A stretch of 17,277 bases of DNA from JBMNKL01 sp050261495 (GTDB lineage: Bacteria > Bacillota > Clostridia > Acetivibrionales > DTU013). The DNA lies in the NCBI GenBank assembly GCA_050261495.1, contig JBLNDI010000125.1, positions 1 to 17,277 of the forward strand, in the 5' to 3' direction. Below, piece by piece: positions 7,605-13,825 of the stretch. The notes below the pieces were generated by a model. It ran no database searches, was not told where the DNA came from, and saw only the letters and a list, made by a program, of their open reading frames with translations. The position numbers were made by a program, and so were the translations under genes. Position 1 is the first letter of the stretch; each line of letters opens with the position of its first letter.

Positions 7605-8534
7605 TTACGGCTGGAGTATAATCTGCCCGCAACGCCGGAAAAAACCGGTTTTCCAGAAATCATACCCGGATATGATTTTTATTTTTTCCGCCCTGCTTGC
7701 GCCGGATATTGACAAGTATGCCCCGATAATACTCTTTTCTTTTTCTCCAAGTTCATTCTCGTAAACGCGCAGAAAGCTTTCCGCCTGGGCATAAGTCGCG
7801 GCCAGCGATGACCTGGCTTGCTTAATCGCGAGCATTCTGTTTATTTTGTAGAATAAGCTACTCGCATTCTTTGCGCCGATTTCGTTGGCGGCGTGCTGCC
7901 TGTACAAGACGGTCGGCCTGTCAACATACCCGATATGCCCGAAAGCCGAAGCAACCAATGCGAACCACCAATCATGCATAATTGCCTCTTCCGGTATGTT
8001 TTGCACTTTTTCCGCCAGCGCGCGGTTTGCCATCATTGTGCACCCGGTTACTATATTCTGGACCAGCAAATTATTCAGCTTGTCCCTACTGCTGTCAAGC
8101 TTTTGAAACTTGATAAGAGAATCGGCCAGAACATTCAGTTTCTCATCGGTTACTTTCAAGTCCGTATGTACCAGTATAGGACTGTTATGTCCCGCTATCG
8201 CTTCGATTTCCCGCATCTTGTCTATTGTAACCTCTATTTTTTCGGGAAGCCAGGAATCATCCTGATCGCAGGTCATTACATATTCAGTGCCGACATATTT
8301 TAGCATGCTTAAAAAATTATTTTTTGCAGATCCTGAAGGCGTAGTCCGTTTCTTTAATATTATCCGGTCGGCATGCTTGGCGGCATATTTCTCCACAATT
8401 TCACATGTCTTGTCTTGCGAGCAGTCGTCCTGGACGACAAGTATCCAATTGCCGTATGTCTGGCGGAGGATAGATTCAATCTGTTCCGCTATATATTTTT
8501 CACCGTTGCATGCCGCAAGCAAAATTGTAATCAT
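7605..8534 (-). CDS. Family 2 glycosyltransferase, rhamnosyltransferase-like
   Basis: This 309-residue protein is a predicted cytoplasmic GT-A glycosyltransferase that adds a sugar from a nucleotide donor to a growing glycan. ITILLAACNGEKYI opens the domain, VQDDCSQD carries D36-D37, and TCDQDDSW (D90-D93) is the DxD-like metal and nucleotide site. MHDWW (186-190) is typical of the subgroup that contains many rhamnosyltransferases. The rml operon immediately downstream suggests rhamnose as donor, which is inference. The ATG overlaps the stop of the ligase-like gene as ATGA, so the two are one transcription unit. No membrane helix is evident. Confidence 0.88.
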   Translation of the reverse strand: MITILLAACNGEKYIAEQIESILRQTYGNWILVVQDDCSQDKTCEIVEKYAAKHADRIILKKRTTPSGSAKNNFLSMLKYVGTEYVMTCDQDDSWLPEKIEVTIDKMREIEAIAGHNSPILVHTDLKVTDEKLNVLADSLIKFQKLDSSRDKLNNLLVQNIVTGCTMMANRALAEKVQNIPEEAIMHDWWFALVASAFGHIGYVDRPTVLYRQHAANEIGAKNASSLFYKINRMLAIKQARSSLAATYAQAESFLRVYENELGEKEKSIIGAYLSISGASRAEKIKIISGYDFWKTGFFRRCGQIILQP

Positions 8535-10498
8535 GCACGGACCGCCTCGTCCACCGTTTTCTCTTCTGCTTTTCTCTCTATCTTCAATTCCGCTTTCTCT
8601 GCAGCCTGCCTCTCCTTTTGGAGCATTATATTAATCCCGATTCCCAAACCCAGCAGTGCCCAGAATACCGGCGCCACCGATATGACGCTGTCATTGGCCA
8701 GCCCGGCGACGGCATAGCCGCAGAACGCGGTGAAACAGGCCGCTCCGGCCGCTGGCAGAAAGCCGGAGAAATCTTCTTTCCAGTAAATTTTTAAACTTGA
8801 AACCGCATATATGCCAAACATCGCCAGCAACGCAAGCAGCGACAGCACCCCCGTGTTCAGGGCGGTTTGCAGGTACATGTTATGCGCCTTGTCGACAAAT
8901 ATGCCGCCGATCTGGTAGTATCTCAGCTTATTCAGAAAATCGTACTGCGGGAAATACAGCGCAAAGGTGTCGGGCCCTTTGCCCGTAACGATTGTGTCCT
9001 TCAGCAACGGTATCGTCCTGGACCAGATATACCCGCGGTTGGAGCCGAAAGTCTCCATTCCCTCAAACCCCCAGGATTCAATCTCCCTGTCGCCCCTATA
9101 ATTCAGCCACCTGTTGTCGGGGCTTCTCAAGCCTTCGCGCGTCAGCAATATATCAATCAAGTGGTAATTGTTATAGTGTACTTCCACCAGCCCTTTCTCA
9201 GGCTGTGCGACAAGCTTTATATTTTTAAACCGTTCATCATCGATCAGTATATTGTTGCCTTCCGCGGACAACCGTACATCTGCGTCATTCTCATCGCGCA
9301 CTTGCAGCTTTTTTTCCGGTATTGAAACCCGTAAAGTGCCTTTCTCGGTAACAAGTTCAAATTCCTCGTCATCCATCTTTACATCGATGATGCCTTCAAG
9401 CGTCTTATTCATCGCATTAACGGATTCGTTCCCTGCATCCTTCATCCCAAGCGTCGCCATCCGCGTCAGGCTGTTGACAACCGACCCGCCCGTAATGTGG
9501 TTTAGAACGGCAAATCCCCCTATAAGCAATACAACGGCTGCAAGGGATATCCATTTATGCCTGATAATATTCTTCCTGAAGAGGATCATTATTACAACAA
9601 ATGCAAAAACCGCCCCAATAACGCCCGCGCGCGAACCGCAGCCTATCCAGTTTATTGCGGCAACAAGAAGCAGCGCTGAAAGAACCGCCTTATGCCGCAA
9701 TTTTTTTGCCCATACGATAAATACAACAACCGCCGGCATTATCATGGCCATGTAGCTTCCGACGTAATCAGGGTTGTAAAGTGTCGAAAATACCGTTTTC
9801 TCGCCAAAAGCGAACGACAGCTTTCCGCCCTTGTTCAATATCGAAGAGGGTGTGATTAACTTAAAGAAAAAACCGGATTTGTAAATATCCGCGCCAAAGT
9901 ACTGCAACGCCCCTATGGCGGATATTATGGCCGCCGATGCAAACAGGCAGCCAAACAAGGTTTTAATAAATTTTTCGTTTATATTCATATTCATCGCCTG
10001 GTACATGACAACCATGTACGCGAAAAGCGCCAGCGCCCCCTCGTATCTTTCCTGGAATCCGAAGAACGCCACATTCTTGAATTCCGAAGCAAGGGAAGAA
10101 AGAAGGACACATAAGGAAAAAATGCCCATCGGGATATAATAGGTTTTCTTTTCCATGGAAAACGGGCTTTCTTTAGGAGTAAATATGCGCAGCAGCAAGC
10201 CTGCGGCCGCAAACAACAGCAGATAAACCATTTTATAATAGCTGAAAACGTCATAATGCGTGGCAATACCGTCCCAATACAGGTTTCCCGGATCATTAAA
10301 ATTGACTTCCTTGATATATACAATTAACGGGACCAGGCCCACAATCAGAAACAACGGTATAAAGCTATGTATATTGATTCCGGAATCACGGGCGTGCCTT
10401 GATTTGTTACTTGCATGTTGCCTGCCATGATGCTTTGAGCCTTTATTTGAACCGGCAGGCCGGTTTTTCTTATTTGCAGCCGGTACGCTTGAAGCCAA
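8531..10498 (-). CDS. O-antigen ligase / WzyC-like polytopic membrane protein
   Basis: This 655-residue protein has about a dozen hydrophobic segments and the Wzy_C layout of O-antigen ligases and polymerases, which move a glycan from undecaprenyl diphosphate to an acceptor outside the membrane. The N-terminal 45 residues are basic and Ser/Asn/Lys/His-rich. GCGSRAG lies near 286-292, SNRGYIWSRTIPLLKDT near 486-502 and DKAHNMYLQ near 536-544, as in this family. Between the conserved blocks, residues about 352-472 form a polar insertion that looks beta-rich. The C-terminal tail is charged and helical. I chose TTG at 10498: AGGGGGAG lies 6 bases before it, whereas the longer in-frame GTG at 10537 would fall upstream of the -10 box. 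In a Gram-positive the acceptor is unknown. Confidence 0.85.
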   Translation of the reverse strand: MASSVPAANKKNRPAGSNKGSKHHGRQHASNKSRHARDSGINIHSFIPLFLIVGLVPLIVYIKEVNFNDPGNLYWDGIATHYDVFSYYKMVYLLLFAAAGLLLRIFTPKESPFSMEKKTYYIPMGIFSLCVLLSSLASEFKNVAFFGFQERYEGALALFAYMVVMYQAMNMNINEKFIKTLFGCLFASAAIISAIGALQYFGADIYKSGFFFKLITPSSILNKGGKLSFAFGEKTVFSTLYNPDYVGSYMAMIMPAVVVFIVWAKKLRHKAVLSALLLVAAINWIGCGSRAGVIGAVFAFVVIMILFRKNIIRHKWISLAAVVLLIGGFAVLNHITGGSVVNSLTRMATLGMKDAGNESVNAMNKTLEGIIDVKMDDEEFELVTEKGTLRVSIPEKKLQVRDENDADVRLSAEGNNILIDDERFKNIKLVAQPEKGLVEVHYNNYHLIDILLTREGLRSPDNRWLNYRGDREIESWGFEGMETFGSNRGYIWSRTIPLLKDTIVTGKGPDTFALYFPQYDFLNKLRYYQIGGIFVDKAHNMYLQTALNTGVLSLLALLAMFGIYAVSSLKIYWKEDFSGFLPAAGAACFTAFCGYAVAGLANDSVISVAPVFWALLGLGIGINIMLQKERQAAEKAELKIERKAEEKTVDEAVRA

Positions 10499-10504
10499 TA
10501 TGCA

Positions 10505-10512
10505 CTCCCCCT
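10505..10512 (-). promoter_or_regulatory. Ribosome binding site selecting a TTG start for the ligase-like gene
   Basis: AGGGGGAG on the minus strand stands 6 bases before TTG at 10498. No ATG or GTG in frame has a comparable site, and the only longer start lies upstream of the predicted transcription start. Confidence 0.7.
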
Positions 10513-10527
10513 TTTGGTGATGAGTTA

Positions 10528-10556
10528 ATTTTAGCACATATAAAGCATGTTTTAAA
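10528..10556 (-). promoter_or_regulatory. Sigma-A promoter of the ligase-glycosyltransferase unit
   Basis: On the minus strand TTTAAA (10551-10556), 17 bases, then TAAAAT (10528-10533) preceded by TGC, an extended -10. It is arranged back-to-back with the tRNA promoter, the two -35 boxes lying 14 bases apart. Confidence 0.65.
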
Positions 10557-10570
10557 GGCGAATTAAGCTA

Positions 10571-10599
10571 TTGAAATGAATGCGGCCGCGTGCTATAAT
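10571..10599 (+). promoter_or_regulatory. Sigma-A promoter of the tRNA-Glu gene
   Basis: TTGAAA (10571-10576), 17-base spacer, perfect TATAAT (10594-10599) with TGC directly upstream as an extended -10. Transcription should start near 10606, about 35 bases before the mature tRNA, through a GC-rich leader with a GCGG/CCGC hairpin. Confidence 0.8.
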
Positions 10600-10640
10600 A
10601 ACTCATGCGGTTATGCCGCGCCGCAAGCTGCAAAAAGTGC

Positions 10641-10715
10641 GGCCCATTGGTCAAGCGGTTAAGACACCGCCCTCTCACGGCGGTAACAGGGGTTCGAATC
10701 CCCTATGGGTCACCA
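10641..10715 (+). tRNA. tRNA-Glu (anticodon CTC)
   Basis: A complete cloverleaf can be drawn. The acceptor stem GGCCCAT pairs with ATGGGTC (one G-T pair). The anticodon stem CCGCC/GGCGG encloses loop CTCTCAC, giving anticodon CTC, which reads GAG (Glu). The T arm is AGGGG-TTCGAAT-CCCCT. Discriminator A is followed by an encoded CCA (10713-10715). It is a single-gene unit with its own promoter. Confidence 0.96.
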
Positions 10716-10729
10716 GGTAAATTCGAAAA

Positions 10730-10762
10730 GAACCGGACGAACATCTATTGTACGTCCGGTTC
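10730..10762. terminator. Hairpin terminator shared by tRNA-Glu and hicAB
   Basis: A perfect 10-bp inverted repeat GAACCGGACG / CGTCCGGTTC with a 13-base loop lies between the convergent tRNA and hicB. On the minus strand it is followed by TTTTCGAATTT; on the plus strand the T-run (CTTTTT) is about 12 bases away, so termination is likely better for hicAB than for the tRNA. Confidence 0.65.
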
Positions 10763-10766
10763 AACA

Positions 10767-11099
10767 TTATTTGACTTTTTCCCTGATAACGCTTTCGATA
10801 AACTGGTTCAGCGAAATCCCCCTCAACATTGCTTCACGAGCAGCTTTTCTGTGCAACTCCGGCGAAATCCTGATGTTAAAACTTCCCTTATATGTCTTTT
10901 GAAGAGTCTTATTATTTAATTTGCATAGTTCAAGGTAATCATCTACAGCCTCATGAAATGAATTTTTCAACTCTTCAACGCTGGTGCCCTCAAAACTGAT
11001 TGAATCTTCAATACCCTCTATTTTGCCATAAAATACTTCATCTTCAGTACTGTAATGCACCGAACCGATCATATCCTTATATATCATAATATCCTTCAT
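10767..11099 (-). CDS. hicB: HicB-family antitoxin
   Basis: This 110-residue protein is the antitoxin that binds and blocks HicA and represses the operon. Residues about 5-60 form the partially degraded RNase-H-like HicB domain (YGKIEGIEDSISFEGTSVEE, then a helix FHEAVDDYLELC). Residues about 72-108 are a ribbon-helix-helix DNA-binding segment (SFNIRISPELHRKAAREAM and ISLNQFIESVI). It follows hicA by 6 bases, with AAGGGGTGAT at the end of hicA serving as ribosome binding site. The order toxin then antitoxin is the usual one for hicAB. It has an RHH rather than HTH C-terminus, pointing to an inverted-repeat operator. Confidence 0.92.
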   Translation of the reverse strand: MKDIMIYKDMIGSVHYSTEDEVFYGKIEGIEDSISFEGTSVEELKNSFHEAVDDYLELCKLNNKTLQKTYKGSFNIRISPELHRKAAREAMLRGISLNQFIESVIREKVK

Positions 11100-11105
11100 G
11101 TTATG

Positions 11106-11363
11106 CTATATCACCCCTTGAGCTTTCAGCGTTTCAATCAACTCATCAACCTGATACATTTTTAGAGTATTCCCCGGATGAGGCTTATGAAACCTGATTA
11201 TATGTTTCGTTTCGGTATGCACAAAAGCAACTCTTGATCCTGATGTACGTCCGCGATTATCTTCAAAATATCCAAAATCAGATAATAAGGATTTAACCTC
11301 TCTATACGCAAAATCGTTAGGTCTGCTCAATAACCTCTTTATCAGTTTTTCTTTTTGGCTCAT
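11106..11363 (-). CDS. hicA: HicA-family mRNA interferase toxin
   Basis: This 85-residue protein is a HicA/YcfA toxin with a double-stranded-RNA-binding fold that cleaves mRNA on or off the ribosome. GRTSGSRVAF (38-47) and RFHKPHPGNTLK (57-68) match the clostridial subgroup; the catalytic His is expected in HKPHPG (H59 or H62, not resolvable without alignment). No truncation or frameshift is seen, so it is probably intact. The start at ATG 11363 has only a weak AGAGAG-type ribosome binding site, which could keep toxin translation below that of hicB. Confidence 0.92.
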   Translation of the reverse strand: MSQKEKLIKRLLSRPNDFAYREVKSLLSDFGYFEDNRGRTSGSRVAFVHTETKHIIRFHKPHPGNTLKMYQVDELIETLKAQGVI

Positions 11364-11399
11364 CTGGCGTAGCTCTCTTTATTATTTTATCCTGAAAGT

Positions 11400-11428
11400 A
11401 TTATATATAAAAAAAGGAATATTTGCAA
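11400..11428 (-). promoter_or_regulatory. Sigma-A promoter of hicAB
   Basis: On the minus strand TTGCAA (11423-11428), 17 bases, TATAAT (11400-11405). The -35 box lies inside one arm of the inverted repeat at 11418-11450. Confidence 0.75.
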
Positions 11429-11450
11429 CTAATATTCAGTTGCAAATATT
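11418..11450 (-). terminator. Inverted repeat: terminator of the citrate synthase operon and probable hicAB operator
   Basis: A perfect 13-bp inverted repeat (AATATTTGCAACT / AGTTGCAAATATT) separated by 7 bases. On the minus strand it is followed within two bases by seven T's, so transcripts leaving the GntR gene would form an AT-rich intrinsic terminator. The same repeat covers the hicAB -35 box, a natural position for a HicB ribbon-helix-helix operator. Both roles are inferred from position. Confidence 0.6.
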
Positions 11451-11476
11451 TAAATTATCTTTATGAATTCAATATT

Positions 11477-12145
11477 TTATATGTTCGTCTGCTGCTTGAG
11501 GAGGTTTTCGCTGGCATTCCTTACATGCTCGGTTGCCAGCCTCTCGGCCTTTTCTGCATCCTTCTCGACAATTGCCTGCAAAATAGCCTTGTGCTCTTCC
11601 AGGACCTCTCTTGCCCTTATCGGACTGCTCATTGATATCTTCCGCGCCTTACGGACATAATTGTGAAATGTGCTGAGAACATGCATGAGAGGCTTGCTTT
11701 TGCACGCCTTGTATATTATGTCATGAAACCTCGTGTCAAACTGGAGCAGCTGGCCTGTATTGTTTTTCATTGTATAAAACTCTTCCAGTTCCACCGTTTC
11801 CTTCAGTTCCTCTATCTCGTGCGGCGTTATTTTTTCTGCCGCCCACCTGGCAGCCAACCCCTCTATCAGCATTCTTATGGTATATATATCATTTATATCC
11901 TGTGGTGAGACGCCTTTTACAAATACTCCCTTATTGGGTATGGACTGTACCAGGCCTTCCAGTTCAAGCTGCCCTAACGCTTCCCTGATAGGCGTCCGGC
12001 TGACGCCCAGTTCTTCGGACAGCTTCGTTTCGGTAAGGCTTTCCCCCGGCTCATAAACGCCGTTCAGTATATCGCTCCGGATATGGTTGAAAATCCTGCT
12101 GCGCAATGAATTGGATGCGGATTCTTCATCATATTCACCAATCAT
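11477..12145 (-). CDS. GntR-family transcriptional regulator, FCD subfamily
   Basis: This 222-residue protein is a FadR/VanR-type regulator. The N-terminal winged helix-turn-helix spans about 14-76 (helix EELGVSRTPIREALGQLELEG, wing IPNKGVFV). The C-terminal FCD ligand domain has the usual metal ligands in place: D137 and H141 in FDTRFH, H185 in LEEHK, H207 in TEHVRN. Members of this subfamily sense small organic acids and act mostly as repressors. It follows the Re-citrate synthase gene by 33 bases, so it is co-transcribed and probably regulates it through the palindrome at 13641-13662. I chose ATG 12145, with GGGGAG 7 bases upstream, over an in-frame GTG at 12178. Confidence 0.93.
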   Translation of the reverse strand: MIGEYDEESASNSLRSRIFNHIRSDILNGVYEPGESLTETKLSEELGVSRTPIREALGQLELEGLVQSIPNKGVFVKGVSPQDINDIYTIRMLIEGLAARWAAEKITPHEIEELKETVELEEFYTMKNNTGQLLQFDTRFHDIIYKACKSKPLMHVLSTFHNYVRKARKISMSSPIRAREVLEEHKAILQAIVEKDAEKAERLATEHVRNASENLLKQQTNI

Positions 12146-12178
12146 TTTTTCACTCCCCAAATCATGCGGCGTTGTCAC

Positions 12179-13558
12179 TTATGGCACAAGATCCAATATT
12201 TCCGGCGCCAGCTTCTTAACAGCCTCTTCCAGTTCGCTGTCGCCAAGCGCGGTTACCCTGCCGTTTCTGTACTGTTCATCGACCCATTCTTTCAGCTTCA
12301 ACACCCTGGCGTCCTTTTTGTCAAGCTTTTTGCCCTCCTTGAGACTGAAATATTCATTGATCCAGTGCGCTATGCCGGCAGTACCCGAAGTTTGGTTTAT
12401 CGCCACTCCCACGGGTTTGTTCAGCAGCGTGCGGGTATTGAAAATATTATATATTTCCTCGTCTTTCATAAGCCCGTCGGCATGTATGCCTGCCTGTGTC
12501 ACGTTGAAGTATTTCCCGACAAAGGGCGTCCTCGGAGGTATCTGGTAACCAAGTTCTTTTTCATAATATTCCGCTATCTCCGTAATAACGGTTGTGTCCA
12601 TGCCGTCAGTCGTGCCACGAAGCTGCGCATACTCGATAACCATGGCCTCGAGCGGCGTATTCCCCGTCCTCTCTCCGATTCCCAGCAGCGAACAGTTAAC
12701 GCTCGAAGCGCCATACAACCAGGCAGTGGCAGCATTTGATACGGACTTGTAAAAGTCATTATGTCCATGCCACTCCAACAGCTCACTCGGGAATCCCGCA
12801 TGATGCCTCAGGCCGTAGATAATGCCGGGGACACTCCTGGGCAGCGCGACCCCGGGATAAGAAACGCCGAGGCCAAGCGTATCGCACGCCCTTATTTTAA
12901 TCGGCACGCCGCTGTCCTCGCTCAGCTTGCGCAGTTCAAGCGCAAACGGCACTACAAAACCGTAAAAATCAGCCCTTGTTATATCCTCAAAGTGGCACCG
13001 CGGCTTTATCCCAACTTCTATAGCGCTTTTCACAATGCCCATATAATGCTCGAGCGCCTGCTTTCTTGTCATCTTGAGCTTTTTGAATATATGGTAATCC
13101 GAGCAGCTGACAAGAATGCCGCTTTCCTTCATTCCCATGTCCTTGGCAAGCCGAAAATCACTTTTTGTAGCCCTGATCCAGCTTGTTACCTCGGGATAGT
13201 CGTACCCTCTTTCCATGCATTTGTATACCGCTTCCTTATCCCTGTCGCTGTAAAGGAAAAATTCGCACTGCCGGATAAGCCCCTTCGGCCCGCCCAGCTT
13301 GTGAAGCATGTCATACAGCCTGACTATCTGTTCTACGGTATAGGGCTCTCTGGATTGCTGCCCGTCCCTGAATGTAGTATCGGTAATCCAAATCTCATCG
13401 GGAGGAAACATCGGCACCTTTCTATGGTTGAATGCACATTTCGGGATTTCATCATAGCTGAATATCTCCCTGTACAAGTTCGGGTTTTCAATATCCTGGA
13501 GCGAATAGCGGTATTGGGTTTGTTCGAGCGTATTTGTTTTTTTGTTGAACTCGATCAT
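12179..13558 (-). CDS. Re-type citrate synthase (homocitrate/isopropylmalate synthase family)
   Basis: This 459-residue protein belongs to the DRE-TIM metallolyase family. DTTFRDGQQ at 60-68 is the metal and base motif, HFEDITRADFYGFV (189-202), HGHNDFY (264-270) and GIGERTGNTPLE (293-304) are further active-site blocks. The roughly 45-residue N-terminal lead-in beginning MIEFNKKTNTL, and the total length, fit the Re-citrate synthase of Clostridium kluyveri as I remember it, rather than LeuA or NifV. That enzyme condenses oxaloacetate and acetyl-CoA with the opposite stereospecificity to ordinary citrate synthase and feeds glutamate synthesis in anaerobes lacking GltA. Automated pipelines often mislabel it isopropylmalate synthase. 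The ATG at 13558 has AGGTG 6 bases upstream. No leu or nif genes are nearby, which favours the citrate role. Confidence 0.87.
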   Translation of the reverse strand: MIEFNKKTNTLEQTQYRYSLQDIENPNLYREIFSYDEIPKCAFNHRKVPMFPPDEIWITDTTFRDGQQSREPYTVEQIVRLYDMLHKLGGPKGLIRQCEFFLYSDRDKEAVYKCMERGYDYPEVTSWIRATKSDFRLAKDMGMKESGILVSCSDYHIFKKLKMTRKQALEHYMGIVKSAIEVGIKPRCHFEDITRADFYGFVVPFALELRKLSEDSGVPIKIRACDTLGLGVSYPGVALPRSVPGIIYGLRHHAGFPSELLEWHGHNDFYKSVSNAATAWLYGASSVNCSLLGIGERTGNTPLEAMVIEYAQLRGTTDGMDTTVITEIAEYYEKELGYQIPPRTPFVGKYFNVTQAGIHADGLMKDEEIYNIFNTRTLLNKPVGVAINQTSGTAGIAHWINEYFSLKEGKKLDKKDARVLKLKEWVDEQYRNGRVTALGDSELEEAVKKLAPEILDLVP

Positions 13559-13630
13559 AAATCTCACCTAAATCCTGACTTGATTTCGCACTTATATTTA
13601 TTGCTTGCACATTTATGTATATGCGTATTT

Positions 13631-13656
13631 TTGTATTATTGTATTATTGTATACAA
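13631..13656. repeat. Tandem 8-base direct repeats next to the operator
   Basis: TTGTATTA occurs at 13631-13638 and 13639-13646, and TTGTATAC begins the third unit at 13647. The third unit is a half-site of the palindromic operator, so the repeats could be extra regulator half-sites or simple slippage products. Confidence 0.6.
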
Positions 13657-13662
13657 TTATAC
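13641..13662. promoter_or_regulatory. Palindromic operator over the citrate synthase promoter
   Basis: The core ATTGTATACAAT (13646-13657) is a perfect 12-bp palindrome; four further base pairs (GTAT/ATAC) extend it on both sides after one mismatch, giving 22 bp. The core includes the whole -10 box. TTGTATACAA-like sites are the kind bound by FCD-type GntR regulators, so the GntR protein encoded in the same operon is the likely ligand. Confidence 0.7.
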
Positions 13663-13674
13663 GTTCATTGTCAA
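13646..13674 (-). promoter_or_regulatory. Sigma-A promoter of the Re-citrate synthase-gntR operon
   Basis: On the minus strand a perfect TTGACA (13669-13674), a 17-base spacer and TACAAT (13646-13651). The predicted start is near 13639, leaving a leader of about 80 bases before the gene. Confidence 0.85.
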
Positions 13675-13771
13675 GACATTATTTTCGCACCGATTGCAGA
13701 AAACTTTTTGCACATAGCTGCACTTTTTCCCGCATTTATTTTTTTATTCTTGCGCTAGATAAAGAAGGATT

Positions 13772-13800
13772 TTGGGAAATTTTATCGAAATAAATATTAT
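13772..13800 (+). promoter_or_regulatory. Candidate sigma-A promoter of the chemotaxis receptor gene
   Basis: TTGGGA (4 of 6 matches), 17 bases, TATTAT (5 of 6), ending 25 bases before the start codon. I saw no good motility sigma factor site (TAAA-N15-GCCGATAA type) in this stretch. Confidence 0.45.
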
Positions 13801-13825
13801 CGGTTTTTACAAAAGGAGGATGAAT

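Noticed and set aside
12761..13717. A 318-codon open frame on the plus strand opposite the citrate synthase gene
   Set aside because: It lies antisense to a gene with clear catalytic motifs, has no family features and no convincing ribosome binding site; it is a codon-bias shadow.
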